Assembly (NCBI GenBank): GCA_947493265.1
Contig: CANLQL010000002.1
Coordinates: 682,001 to 746,000 of the forward strand
Reading direction: 5' to 3'
DNA: 64,000 nucleotides
From: an uncultured Litoreibacter sp.
GTDB lineage: Bacteria; Pseudomonadota; Alphaproteobacteria; Rhodobacterales; Rhodobacteraceae
Below are positions 1 through 9,421 of this stretch, piece by piece. Positions within the stretch are counted from its first letter, which is position 1. Each line of letters starts with the position of its first letter. The notes beneath the pieces were generated by a model that was not told the DNA's origin, did no database searches, and worked only from the letters and a program-made list of their open reading frames with translations. The position numbers and the translations under genes are program-made.

Positions 1-762
1 AACTGCTGCGGTTGATACGGCGGACAGGCGACCAAAGAACAGGCCTTCTGGCGCGCGGTTGCCTTCGATAAGTTTCGACAAGGTCGCGGCATCGACCGTG
101 GTCAGGCGAACCGTCCAATAAGCCTCATTCCAGCAGAAGATGAAGCACAGCAGCGCTGTGGAGGCGACACCGCCCCAAGCCAATGGGATCAAGATGTCTT
201 TGATTTCACCCCACGTGGTCACACCGTCCATTTTTGAGGCTTCAATGATCTCTTTCGGGATCTCTTTGAAATAGGTGAACAGCATCCAGATCACGATCGG
301 CAGGTTGATCAGGCAAAGCACAAGGATCACCAGAAAATGCGTGTCGAAAATCCCAAGGAAGTTCTTTGTCAGGAAGGTCATCGGGTACAGCACGGCTGCG
401 GCTGGAAGCATCTTTGTGGACAGCATCCACATCAAGATGTCCTTTGTGTGCCGGCTTGGATTGAACGCCATCGCATAGGCTGCGGGCACGCCGACAAACA
501 GGGCAAACAACGTCGCAAATGTAGACGTGATGACCGAGTTTGTCGCAAAGCGCCAATAGTCATAGTTCTGGGTCATGTTGGTGTAGTTTTCCAGTGTCGG
601 GGTAAAGGAAAATAGCATCTCCGGTTTGACCGCGTCTGCGTCGGTTTTGAAACTTGTGAAGACCAGCCAGAAGATCGGAAAGAAGAAAATCAGTGCGATC
701 GTCCAGGCCAAGACGGGCCAAAGAACAGTGCTGAGTTTTGAACGGTCTGTAACAGCTGCCAT
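1..762 (-). CDS. Carbohydrate/polyol ABC transporter permease, MalG type (C-terminal end outside window)
   Basis: Reverse-strand reading from ATG at 762 gives MAAVTDRSKLSTVLWPVLAWTIALIFFFPIFWLVFTSFKT...EAYWTVRLTT; hydrophobic permease with MalG-like EAA region; open to the window edge. Confidence 0.85.
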   Translation of the reverse strand, partial: MAAVTDRSKLSTVLWPVLAWTIALIFFFPIFWLVFTSFKTDADAVKPEMLFSFTPTLENYTNMTQNYDYWRFATNSVITSTFATLFALFVGVPAAYAMAFNPSRHTKDILMWMLSTKMLPAAAVLYPMTFLTKNFLGIFDTHFLVILVLCLINLPIVIWMLFTYFKEIPKEIIEASKMDGVTTWGEIKDILIPLAWGGVASTALLCFIFCWNEAYWTVRLTTVDAATLSKLIEGNRAPEGLFFGRLSAVSTAAV

Positions 763-773
763 TGTCTTTTCCC

Positions 774-1712
774 CTAATCCATCAAGCTCTTGCCGACCAT
801 GCGCAGCAAGAAGATTGCAATGATGTTGGCCAGAATGACCGCGAAAATTCCGGTGGCGCTGGCTGCACCAATATTGTTCGAAGCGAACTCGCCAATCAGA
901 TAGGGCAGGTTCTTGTTGCCGTTGCCGCGGCTGACGATCTCGATCTCGGCGTAAAGCGACAGGTGGAAGATCGACTGGATCATCACCACAATCGCGATGG
1001 GCCGGGCCAGATGTGGCACAGTCAGGTTGATGAATTGCGACCAGGGGCTTGCGCCATCCAGCGTCGCGGCCTCTTTCTGGGACTCGTCCTCAGATTGTAG
1101 CGACGTCATGAAGATCAGAACTGCAAACGGTGTCCATTGCCATGTCACCATCATGATAACCGCATAGGCCGAGGTTTGTGTGGCCCGGAACGAGATTGGC
1201 TCAATCTCTGGCCAGAGCGAGAAGAATGCGCCGAGAACTGGGAAATCCCGAAGACCGGCGACAAGACTGTTCATGCCGTCAACGGCGATCCCTTGCAGGC
1301 CAAGGACCGGGTCCAGGATCATGTTGATCCACAAAACGGCGTTCACCGCAGGCATCACGAAGAAGGGCGAAATTAGAAGCACGCGTACGATGCCGCGGCC
1401 AGGGAAGGATCGGTTGACCAGGACAGCGATGCCGAGGCCCAAAATAACCGTCAGGATCAGAATGCTGCTGACAATAAAAACGGAGTTCTGAATGGCGAAC
1501 CAGAAATCTTTGGCGTTCAGGACATATTCGTAGTTGCCGAACCCGCGCCAATTGCTTGGGCTTGGGGTTGTCCATTCAGGACGCCGCAGATTGTTCAGCA
1601 CATAGCGGATGAACGAAAAGTACAGCGTCATGCTGAGCGGGACGATCATCCAGATCAGCAGCAGGATTACTGCAGGCGTCTGGAGAAGGCGTGGTATCGA
1701 ACGATCAGACAT
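774..1712 (-). CDS. Carbohydrate/polyol ABC transporter permease, MalF type
   Basis: 312 aa, multi-TM, EAATLDGASPWSQFINLTVPHL (EAA loop); adjacent to permease and SBP. Confidence 0.9.
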   Translation of the reverse strand: MSDRSIPRLLQTPAVILLLIWMIVPLSMTLYFSFIRYVLNNLRRPEWTTPSPSNWRGFGNYEYVLNAKDFWFAIQNSVFIVSSILILTVILGLGIAVLVNRSFPGRGIVRVLLISPFFVMPAVNAVLWINMILDPVLGLQGIAVDGMNSLVAGLRDFPVLGAFFSLWPEIEPISFRATQTSAYAVIMMVTWQWTPFAVLIFMTSLQSEDESQKEAATLDGASPWSQFINLTVPHLARPIAIVVMIQSIFHLSLYAEIEIVSRGNGNKNLPYLIGEFASNNIGAASATGIFAVILANIIAIFLLRMVGKSLMD

Positions 1713-1861
1713 GTCTCGGGACCCCTTGCAAAGCAGTCAATGTGCCAACGGAAGTATCTGCGAATGGTTGATTGACCGAAGACCATAGTCAAGTTCTGCG
1801 GTCTGGCTGTGCCTTAAAACGGGGCCGCCATGCCGGGCAATCAGGTTCGTATGTTTGGGAC

Positions 1862-1885
1862 GGCCCGGCAGCGTACTGCCGGGCC
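1862..1885 (-). other. Strong intercistronic stem-loop between SBP gene and permease gene
   Basis: GGCCCGGCAG-CGTA-CTGCCGGGCC, perfect 10-bp stem with 4-nt loop, directly downstream of the SBP stop; no T-tract on the minus strand. Confidence 0.75.
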
Positions 1886-1907
1886 AGATTTGGTCGAAGG
1901 ACCTGAC

Positions 1908-3191
1908 TTAGTAGCCAGCCTCGTCCATGATCGCGACGGCTGCGGCTTGCGCGGCTGCCAGTGCGTCTTCTACGGATTTGGCACCGGAAAGGGCTGCTGC
2001 CATTTCCTGACCGAATGCGGAACCGATCTCTGGGAATTCAGGGATCGCAACAAACTGAACACCAACATATGGCTTCAGGTCTGTGGCTTCTGGTGCCGCA
2101 GATTCGATTGCTTTCATTTCAGCTTCAGCGAAGCCAGCAACCGCCTGGAACTCAGGAAGTGCATATGTGGATGCACGCTGACCAGTTGGAACTTTGTCCC
2201 AACCGAAGTCTGGGTGGTTACCAACAGCTTGGACGTAGTCTTTAGATGTCGCCCATTCGATGAACGCTTTTGCTTCTTCAGCATTTGGTGTTCCGGCTGG
2301 AACAGCCATTGCCCATGCCCACAGCCAGTTTGCACCAACTGGGTTACCAGCGTTTGGCGACTGAGCGTATGCAACGCCGTCTACTTCCAGGAAGGAAGCC
2401 GCGATTGTTGCATCGATCCACAGACCACATTTGCCTTCGTTATAGAGCGCCAGGATCTCGTTGAAGGAGTTACCTTCGGAGCCGGGAGGGCCGTATGTGC
2501 CCAGGAAGTCTACGTAGAAGTTCACGGCTGCGTTCCACTCTGGGGAATCAAGCTGTGGTTTGTAGTCTGCGTCGAACCATGCTGCGCCGAAGGAGTTGGC
2601 AACAGTTGTGATGAACGCACCGTTGTCGCCCCAACCTGGCTTACCGCGCAGGCAGGCACCATAGATGCCGTTCTCTGGATCGTGGATCGCAGCTGCTGCT
2701 GCTTTCACGTTTTCCCAGCTGTCATTGTCAGCGATGGATACGCCAGCAGCGTCCATCAGGTCCTTACGGTACATGACCATGGAGGACTCACCATAGAATG
2801 GTGCTGCATAGAGTGTGCCGTCATGGGACAGACCAGCGCGCATTGCTGGCAGGATGTCTTCGACGTCGTAGTCAGCACCGAATTCCAGTGGTTCGATCCA
2901 GCCTGCTGCACCCCAAATTGGAGCTTCCTGCATGCCGATGTTAATGATGTCGTACTGGCCGCCACCTGTTGCTGTGTCGGATGTGACCTGCTCGCGCAGA
3001 ACACCTTCTTCAAGGGAAACCCAGTTCAGCTTCACACCGGTCTCTTCGGTATAGGCTTCAGCAACTTTTTGCATGTTGATCATGTGGCCGTTGTTCACGA
3101 TCGCGATTGTCAGTTCTTTGGCATGGCCGTCTGCCATTGCACCGGTTGCGCAAAGCGTCAGACCCAGTGCGGAGTTGAGTAGAGATTTCAT
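1908..3191 (-). CDS. Extracellular solute-binding protein, sorbitol/mannitol-type sugar ABC transporter
   Basis: Signal peptide MKSLLNSALGLTLCATGAMADG; family 1 SBP; start trimmed from ORF 1908..3212 to the Met preceding the signal peptide. Confidence 0.85.
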   Translation of the reverse strand: MKSLLNSALGLTLCATGAMADGHAKELTIAIVNNGHMINMQKVAEAYTEETGVKLNWVSLEEGVLREQVTSDTATGGGQYDIINIGMQEAPIWGAAGWIEPLEFGADYDVEDILPAMRAGLSHDGTLYAAPFYGESSMVMYRKDLMDAAGVSIADNDSWENVKAAAAAIHDPENGIYGACLRGKPGWGDNGAFITTVANSFGAAWFDADYKPQLDSPEWNAAVNFYVDFLGTYGPPGSEGNSFNEILALYNEGKCGLWIDATIAASFLEVDGVAYAQSPNAGNPVGANWLWAWAMAVPAGTPNAEEAKAFIEWATSKDYVQAVGNHPDFGWDKVPTGQRASTYALPEFQAVAGFAEAEMKAIESAAPEATDLKPYVGVQFVAIPEFPEIGSAFGQEMAAALSGAKSVEDALAAAQAAAVAIMDEAGY

Positions 3192-3293
3192 GTTTTTCCT
3201 CCCAGAAATCACAGATCGGATTCCTCTCGAATCCTGTGCTGTTCATATTGCAGGTGAAAAAGTGATCGCTCTACTGATTAACAATCAATCAAC

Positions 3294-3311
3294 GATACAA
3301 AAGATACAAAA
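3294..3311. repeat. Tandem 9-bp direct repeat upstream of SBP operon
   Basis: GATACAAAA GATACAAAA head-to-tail in the 5' region of the operon. Confidence 0.5.
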
Positions 3312-3444
3312 TATACGTTTTCTAGCAGTCTCAACTGCAAAAACCGCTCATGTCTGCGGAAATGCTGTCGAAAACATAGCAGGATTCGGGCGCACGTTGG
3401 TGGCCCATTTCCAGCTGAAACGATCTGATGCCGCCCCCTAATGT

Positions 3445-4335
3445 TCAGGTCTTGCGGGCCTGTGGATGCAGAGAGGAGGTCAGTATGTGATCCGAATTGT
3501 GCACGATGCTTTCGGCCTGGTGCACGATTTTCGGATCATAGGGTTGGGCGACGCTTTCATCCTTGTCGGTATAGTCCAGCTGCGACAGGAAATGTTTCAT
3601 GCAATTCAGCCGCGCGCGCTTCTTGTCGTTGGAGCGGATCACGGTCCACGGCGCATCCGCCGTATCAGTATAGAAGAACATCGCCTCTTTCGCTTCCGTG
3701 TAGTCGTCCCATTTGCTGAGGCTTGCACGGTCAATCGGCGACAGTTTCCAGCGTTTCAGCGGGTCTGTTTCGCGCGCAGTGAAGCGGCGTTTTTGTTCGT
3801 CTTGCGTGACCGAGAACCAATATTTGAACAAACGGGTTCCGCTGCGCACCAACATCCGCTCAAATTCTGGAGTCTGACGCATGAATTCCAGATAGTCCTG
3901 CGGCTTGCAGAAATTCATCACCCGTTCGACACCGGCGCGGTTGTACCACGACCGGTCATAAAGAACGATTTCGCCCGCTGTTGGCAGATGCTTGACGTAG
4001 CGCTGGAAAAACCACTGGCCGCGTTCTTCATCCGTGGGTTTGTTCAGGGCAACAACACGTGCGGCGCGGGGGTTCAGATGTTCCATGAAGCGCTTAATCG
4101 TCCCGCCCTTGCCAGCGGCATCGCGCCCTTCAAACAGCATTACGAATTTCTGACCGGTCTCTTGCACCCAATGCTGCACCTTGAGCAGTTCCACCTGAAG
4201 CTTCGCCTTCTCTTCTTCATAGGCCGCACGGCTGATGCGTTCAGCGTAAGGATACTCTCCCTGCTCAAACCCCAGGATCGCTTCTTTGCGCGAGGCTTGG
4301 GTTTCAGGGGCGGTTGCATTTTTGGGTTGCGCCAT
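3445..4335 (-). CDS. ppk2: Polyphosphate kinase 2 family protein
   Basis: FEGRDAAGKGGTIKRF (Walker A) ... LYDRSWYNRAGVERVM ... RRFTARETDPLKRWKLSPID are PPK2 motifs. Confidence 0.93.
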   Translation of the reverse strand: MAQPKNATAPETQASRKEAILGFEQGEYPYAERISRAAYEEEKAKLQVELLKVQHWVQETGQKFVMLFEGRDAAGKGGTIKRFMEHLNPRAARVVALNKPTDEERGQWFFQRYVKHLPTAGEIVLYDRSWYNRAGVERVMNFCKPQDYLEFMRQTPEFERMLVRSGTRLFKYWFSVTQDEQKRRFTARETDPLKRWKLSPIDRASLSKWDDYTEAKEAMFFYTDTADAPWTVIRSNDKKRARLNCMKHFLSQLDYTDKDESVAQPYDPKIVHQAESIVHNSDHILTSSLHPQARKT

Positions 4336-4475
4336 CTCATCACTCCTTCTTTGACGGCAGAGGTTAGACGAACGGATCAGGCGGGACTTTGACCTAGATC
4401 AGAAAGCTAGCCCTTGACGTTCCTTAATTCGGATGGCCGATTGCAGGGAACGGGTAGGGGAGGCAGCAGCCAGCT

Positions 4476-5735
4476 ATGAGTGAAAGCAAAAAGGTTATCG
4501 TGGTGGGTGCCGGGATTGTTGGCGTATCCTGCGCGATCTGGCTTCAGCGCAATGGGCATGATGTCACGATTGTGGACCGCGCGGGCCCTGCGAAAGGAAC
4601 AAGTCACGGCAATGCCGGTGTGCTGGCGGCCAGTGCGATCATACCCGTGACAGTGCCGGGCTTGGTCAGGCGCGCACCGAAGATGCTGCTGAACCCGAAT
4701 GTGCCGCTGTTCCTGCGGTGGTCCTACTTGCCGAAACTGCTGCCCTTTCTTGCGCGCTATCTGTCATACGCGACCGATGCGCATGTCGACCACTACGGTC
4801 AGGCGATGGCCAGTTTGATGCATGACTGCCATGCCCAGCACCTTGCGTTGGCGGCTGGCACACCTGCCGAAAGGTTTGTTGGCGATGAAGATTATTGCTT
4901 CGGCTATGCCACACGGGCTGATTTTGATGCAGACCGATACGGGTGGGAAAAGCGCAAAGCCCAGGGGTTTGAGTTTGAGGTGCTCAGCGCGGAAGAATTT
5001 GCAAGTTACGACCCCAGTTTCGGGGACGGGTTCGACGTAGTGGTGCGGTGCAAAAATCATGGACGCATATCTGACCCGGGCCGGTATGTGGCGACCCTTG
5101 CCGATCACTTCGTGGCGCAGGGGGGCAAGCTGCAGATCACGGAAGTGACTGACGTCACGCTTCACAAGGGCGAAATCACAGCGTTGCAAACCACGGATGG
5201 ACAGATGACGGCAGACCACATCGTCTTTGCCCTTGGTGCGTGGTCGAAACCGATTGCCCATAAGTTGGGGGTAAACGTCCCGCTGGAAAGTGAGCGGGGG
5301 TATCATATCGAATTTATCAACCCGTCGGTGATGCCAAAGGCCCCGATGATGGTCGCTGCAGGCAAGTTCGTCATCACACCGATGGAAGGCAGGTTGCGGG
5401 CCGCGGGCGTTGTGGAGTTTGGCGGGTTGGAGCTTGAACCCAGCCGCGCGCCGTTTGCGTTGTTGCGCCGTCAGGTCTCACAACTCTTGCCGGATCTGAA
5501 ATGCGATGAGGAGGTGGAATGGATGGGCCACCGCCCGGCACCAGCAGACAGTTTGCCGTCAATTGGGGCCAATGATGCGACAGGAAAAAGCTACAGTGCC
5601 TTTGGTCACCAGCATCTTGGATTAACGGCCGGGCCGAAGACCGGACGGATCATTGCCGACCTGATCAGTGGCAAAACGCCGAATATTGATTTGGCGGCTT
5701 TTGATCCCATGAAACACAAATCGCGGGACATGTGA
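4476..5735 (+). CDS. FAD-dependent oxidoreductase, D-amino acid dehydrogenase (DadA) family
   Basis: N-terminal dinucleotide-binding VIVVGAGIVGVSCAIWLQRNGHDVTIVDR; DAO fold C-terminus GHQHLGLTAGPKTGRIIADLI. Confidence 0.88.
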   Translation: MSESKKVIVVGAGIVGVSCAIWLQRNGHDVTIVDRAGPAKGTSHGNAGVLAASAIIPVTVPGLVRRAPKMLLNPNVPLFLRWSYLPKLLPFLARYLSYATDAHVDHYGQAMASLMHDCHAQHLALAAGTPAERFVGDEDYCFGYATRADFDADRYGWEKRKAQGFEFEVLSAEEFASYDPSFGDGFDVVVRCKNHGRISDPGRYVATLADHFVAQGGKLQITEVTDVTLHKGEITALQTTDGQMTADHIVFALGAWSKPIAHKLGVNVPLESERGYHIEFINPSVMPKAPMMVAAGKFVITPMEGRLRAAGVVEFGGLELEPSRAPFALLRRQVSQLLPDLKCDEEVEWMGHRPAPADSLPSIGANDATGKSYSAFGHQHLGLTAGPKTGRIIADLISGKTPNIDLAAFDPMKHKSRDM

Positions 5736-5770
5736 TTCCGAGCGTGTGTTCGCGCCCCGACACGGTTTGA

Positions 5771-6379
5771 CTATTTCAGAACTAGATCAGCGATGCGGCT
5801 TTGGTCGTGAACGATACGGGCATTTGCCAGATCGTTGCCTTCCGCCCGTGCCGTAGCCGCCGCCAGATCATGGCCATGATCCAGCCAGCGCGTGATGAGC
5901 CGCGCTCGAAGGGTTTCAATCGGAACATCTAGATGAATTGAATAGTCCCATTCCGCCTCCAACGCGTTCCATGGCGGGGTGTCCAACAGCAGATAGTTGC
6001 CTTCGACCAGGATCGTTTGATTTTCTGCGGTGACTTTGCCACCGTCCTCCACTGCCCGGTCCGCGCTGCGGTCGAATGTCGGGTAGGCGACTTCAGGTGT
6101 GGTGCGACACGCTTGGATGATATCGATGAACCCAGCGACGTCGAAGGTTTCCGGTGCGCCCTTCTTGGGAAGCAAGCCAAGCGGTTCCAAAACAGTGTTG
6201 TCCAGATGAAACCCGTCCATCGGCACAACGCAGGATTTGGCAATCTGACGGTTCAACATCTTGGCAAAGGTGGACTTGCCGCTGGCGGGCGCTCCGGCAA
6301 TTGCAATTATTCTGCGACCGTTTCTCAACGGCACCGCTTTGATTGCTGCTGCGACTTGTTGCAGGGTGGGGTCGCTCAA
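5771..6379 (-). CDS. frcK: Uridine kinase/phosphoribulokinase-like P-loop kinase, FrcK-like
   Basis: IAIAGAPASGKSTFAKML P-loop; overlaps the 3' end of the fructose-type ABC ATPase gene; order matches the rhizobial frcBCAK arrangement. Confidence 0.75.
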   Translation of the reverse strand: MSDPTLQQVAAAIKAVPLRNGRRIIAIAGAPASGKSTFAKMLNRQIAKSCVVPMDGFHLDNTVLEPLGLLPKKGAPETFDVAGFIDIIQACRTTPEVAYPTFDRSADRAVEDGGKVTAENQTILVEGNYLLLDTPPWNALEAEWDYSIHLDVPIETLRARLITRWLDHGHDLAAATARAEGNDLANARIVHDQSRIADLVLK

Positions 6380-7152
6380 GCGTTTGCCATCTCGACAGGG
6401 GCTTCCTTAGCACCGGTCATGAAGGCCACGGCGTCCGACATGGTGTAGTCCTTCGGATTGATCACGCAAAGGCGTTTGCCGAGACGGTGCACATGGATGC
6501 GGTCTGCAACCTCAAAAACATGGGGCATGTTGTGGCTGATTAGGATGATCGGGATGCCGCGCGATTTTACGTCCTGGATCAGCTCCAGCACTTTGCGGGA
6601 CTCCTTGACGCCCAAAGCGGCCGTCGGCTCATCCAAGATGATCACCTTGGACCCGAAAGCTGCGGCACGGGCCACAGCGACGCCCTGACGTTGACCGCCC
6701 GACAGCGTTTCGACAGCCTGATTGATGTTCTGGATCGTCATCAGTCCCAGCTCGGTCAGCTTGTCGCGCGCCAGCTTTTCCATCGTCGCCCGGTCAAGCT
6801 GGCGAAACCATTTGCCCATGATGCCTTGCTTGCGAATTTCGCGACCCATGAACATGTTGTCGGCGATCGACAGGGCAGGGGACATGGCAAGCGTTTGGTA
6901 GACAGTTTCGATGCCAGCTTCCCGCGCTTGAATAGGGGATTTGAAGGAGATCGGTTTGCCTTCCAGAAAAACCTCGCCTTCATCGGGGATCACAGCCCCC
7001 GAGACGGCTTTGATCAAGGATGATTTGCCCGCACCGTTATCGCCAATGACGGCCAGAATTTCACCGGGCATCAGGTCGAAGTCGCAATGATCCAACGCGG
7101 TGACCTTGCCGTAGCGTTTCACCAGGCCGCGGCCTTTGAGAATAGGTTCCAT
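6376..7152 (-). CDS. frcA: Sugar ABC transporter ATP-binding protein (fructose-type)
   Basis: GDNGAGKSSLIKAVSG Walker A, LSGGQRQGVAVARA signature, VIILDEPTAALG Walker B. Confidence 0.85.
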   Translation of the reverse strand: MEPILKGRGLVKRYGKVTALDHCDFDLMPGEILAVIGDNGAGKSSLIKAVSGAVIPDEGEVFLEGKPISFKSPIQAREAGIETVYQTLAMSPALSIADNMFMGREIRKQGIMGKWFRQLDRATMEKLARDKLTELGLMTIQNINQAVETLSGGQRQGVAVARAAAFGSKVIILDEPTAALGVKESRKVLELIQDVKSRGIPIILISHNMPHVFEVADRIHVHRLGKRLCVINPKDYTMSDAVAFMTGAKEAPVEMANA

Positions 7153-8192
7153 TACGCTGCCACCTTTCTAATCCATTGATCGACGGCCACCGCTGCGATG
7201 ATCAACACACCGATCAGCAAATAGGTCCATTGGGCGTCTGCCCCCATCAGGCGCAGACCAAGTGTGAAGACACCCACAATCAGCGCACCAAAGAACGTAC
7301 CAAGGATCGATCCGCGCCCACCGAAGAGCGATATACCCCCGATCACAACCGCCGTAATGCTTTCGATATTCAACAACTGGCCAGATGTCGGCGAAACCGA
7401 TCCAATTCGGCCAATCAGGGCCCAACCGGCGATGCCACAGATCAAGCCTGCCACCGCATAGACCGAAATAATCGTGCCTTTGACGTTGACGCCGGAAAGC
7501 TCCGCGGCTTCGGGGTCATCGCCGACGGCATAGACATGGCGGCCCCAGGCCGTGTGGCGCAAGACGTAAGCCAGGATCAGGACCAGCAAGACCATGAACA
7601 AGACGCCCACGGTGAAAACGGCCCCGCCAACTTTGAATTTTGCCCCCAGCAGCTGCAACGCGGCGGCATTTTCCGCGATGTCCTGACTGCGGATCGTTTC
7701 ATTGGCGGAATAAAGGAAGTTCGCGGCCAGCACGATCTGCCACATGCCAAGCGTCACGATGAAGGGCGGCAGTTTCATCACCGCAACCAACCAGCCGTTT
7801 ACATAGCCGATCGCGGTTCCGAAGATCAGACCACAGGCGATGGAAACTTCAACCGGCAAGCCGTATCGGAAGGTGAACTGCCCCATGACCACGGATGAGA
7901 TGACGGCGATGGCTCCGACACTCAGGTCGATGCCTGCGGTCAGGATCACCAGCGATTGCGCTGCAGCGACGATGCCCACGATCTGCACCTGTTGCAGGAT
8001 CAAGGTCAGCGCGAAGGGGGAGAAGAACTTGGACCCGAGAAGGAGCCCGAATACCGCGATGGACGCGACAAGGACGATCAGCGGGACCAGTGCGGGATTG
8101 ACGTGCAGCCAATGTTGTACCGTCCCCAAGAAGCCGCGATGTGGGTCTTCGAATTTGGCAACGCCATCCTCGGCCGTATTCACATTCGCCAT
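7152..8192 (-). CDS. frcC: Sugar ABC transporter permease (RbsC/FrcC family)
   Basis: 346 aa, multi-TM, AGIDLSVGAIAVISSVVMG and GGISLFGGRGSILGTFFGALI motifs of the ribose-type permease family. Confidence 0.87.
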   Translation of the reverse strand: MANVNTAEDGVAKFEDPHRGFLGTVQHWLHVNPALVPLIVLVASIAVFGLLLGSKFFSPFALTLILQQVQIVGIVAAAQSLVILTAGIDLSVGAIAVISSVVMGQFTFRYGLPVEVSIACGLIFGTAIGYVNGWLVAVMKLPPFIVTLGMWQIVLAANFLYSANETIRSQDIAENAAALQLLGAKFKVGGAVFTVGVLFMVLLVLILAYVLRHTAWGRHVYAVGDDPEAAELSGVNVKGTIISVYAVAGLICGIAGWALIGRIGSVSPTSGQLLNIESITAVVIGGISLFGGRGSILGTFFGALIVGVFTLGLRLMGADAQWTYLLIGVLIIAAVAVDQWIRKVAA

Positions 8193-8215
8193 GATATCCC
8201 TCCCCGTTATAGCGA

Positions 8216-8237
8216 AGGGGCGGACAGTGCCGCCCCT
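8216..8237 (-). other. Intercistronic stem-loop between SBP (frcB-like) and permease (frcC-like) genes
   Basis: AGGGGCGG-ACAGTG-CCGCCCCT, 8-bp perfect stem, just downstream of the SBP stop codon. Confidence 0.65.
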
Positions 8238-8273
8238 CTTAACTTTCAGCTTAAGTCAGATTTTGCTTCGGTG

Positions 8274-9293
8274 TTAGCCCCAGCAGAGATTTGTGCCTTC
8301 GGTGGTGTCAATGCTTTCAACACCTTCGGCTGGCTGGTCTGTGACCAGTGCAACGCCGGTGTCAAAGAAGTCTTTGCCCGGTGTCAGCGCTGGCTTCGTG
8401 CCATCCTTGGCCCAAGCCGCAATCGCTTCGACCCCTTTGGAAGCCATCAGAAGCGGGTACTGCTGGGACGTTGCCCCGATAACACCGTCCTTGACGTTTT
8501 GTACGCCGGGGCAGCCGCCATCGACGGAGACGATCAACACATCATTTTCGCGACCGAACGCTTTGAGGGCCTCGTAGGCACCCGCTGCGGCAGGTTCGTT
8601 GATCGTGTAGACAACGTTGATGCCTGGGTCTTTGGCCAGAAGGTTTTCCATGGCTTTGCGGCCACCTTCTTCATTGCCGGCAGTGATGTCATTGCCAACG
8701 ATACGTGGATCGGTTTCATCACCCCATTTGTTTGGATCACCGATGTCGATGCCGAAACCGGTCAGGAAGCCCTGGTCGCGCAGAACGCCAACGGTTGGCT
8801 GGGATACGGCCAGATCAAGCATGCCGATCTTTGCATTCGCGGCCTCATCGCCGAGCGTTGCAGCCGCCCATTGGCCAATCAATTCACCGGCAAGAAAGTT
8901 ATCTGTCGCAAAAGTCGCGTCTGCGGCGTCAATTGGCGAAAGCGGTGTGTCCAGCGCGATCACGACCAGCCCCGCGTCGCGCGCTTGCTGTACGGACGAC
9001 ACGATGGAAGACGTGTCGGATGCAGTCAGCAGAATACCTTTCGCGCCGTCAGCGATACAGGTTTCGATCGCAGCCACTTGAGTTTCGTGATCCCCGTCAA
9101 CTTTACCCGCGAAGGATTTCAGCGTCATGCCAAGCTCTGCTGCTTTGGCCTCAGCACCTTCTTTCATCTTCACGAAGAAGGGGTTGGTGTCTGTTTTCGT
9201 GATCAGGCAGGCTGTGACGGCATGGCCATCGGCAAAGGCCGCACCGGACAGGGCGGTCAGTGCAACAGCGGATGAAGCAAGTAGTTTTTTCAT
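8274..9293 (-). CDS. frcB: Sugar ABC transporter substrate-binding protein (fructose-type)
   Basis: Signal peptide [23 protein letters not shown]; periplasmic binding protein type 1 domain; start trimmed from 9323. Confidence 0.85.
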   Translation of the reverse strand: MKKLLASSAVALTALSGAAFADGHAVTACLITKTDTNPFFVKMKEGAEAKAAELGMTLKSFAGKVDGDHETQVAAIETCIADGAKGILLTASDTSSIVSSVQQARDAGLVVIALDTPLSPIDAADATFATDNFLAGELIGQWAAATLGDEAANAKIGMLDLAVSQPTVGVLRDQGFLTGFGIDIGDPNKWGDETDPRIVGNDITAGNEEGGRKAMENLLAKDPGINVVYTINEPAAAGAYEALKAFGRENDVLIVSVDGGCPGVQNVKDGVIGATSQQYPLLMASKGVEAIAAWAKDGTKPALTPGKDFFDTGVALVTDQPAEGVESIDTTEGTNLCWG

Positions 9294-9392
9294 AGTGTCC
9301 TCCCAGACAATTGGTCCGAACAATCGGAGCAGCCTCCCGCAGTTTTAGCGGAATTGACCTTAGGAAACGCGATTCTCTTGTGGAGGTCAATA

Positions 9393-9413
9393 AATAAATA
9401 AACTTGATTTATT
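9393..9413. promoter_or_regulatory. Candidate ROK-regulator operator in frcB/ROK divergent intergenic region
   Basis: AT-rich inverted repeat AATAAAT-AAACTTG-ATTTATT between divergently transcribed genes. Confidence 0.4.
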
Positions 9414-9421
9414 AATTAAAC

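Noticed and set aside
1830-3182. 450-aa plus-strand ORF opposite the SBP gene
   Set aside because: Cys-rich, low-complexity translation fully antisense to a clear solute-binding protein; a codon-bias artefact.
3466-4392. 308-aa plus-strand ORF
   Set aside because: Antisense to PPK2, with no recognisable motifs.
7956-9275. 439-aa plus-strand ORF
   Set aside because: Antisense to the frcB/frcC-like genes; composition typical of a shadow ORF.
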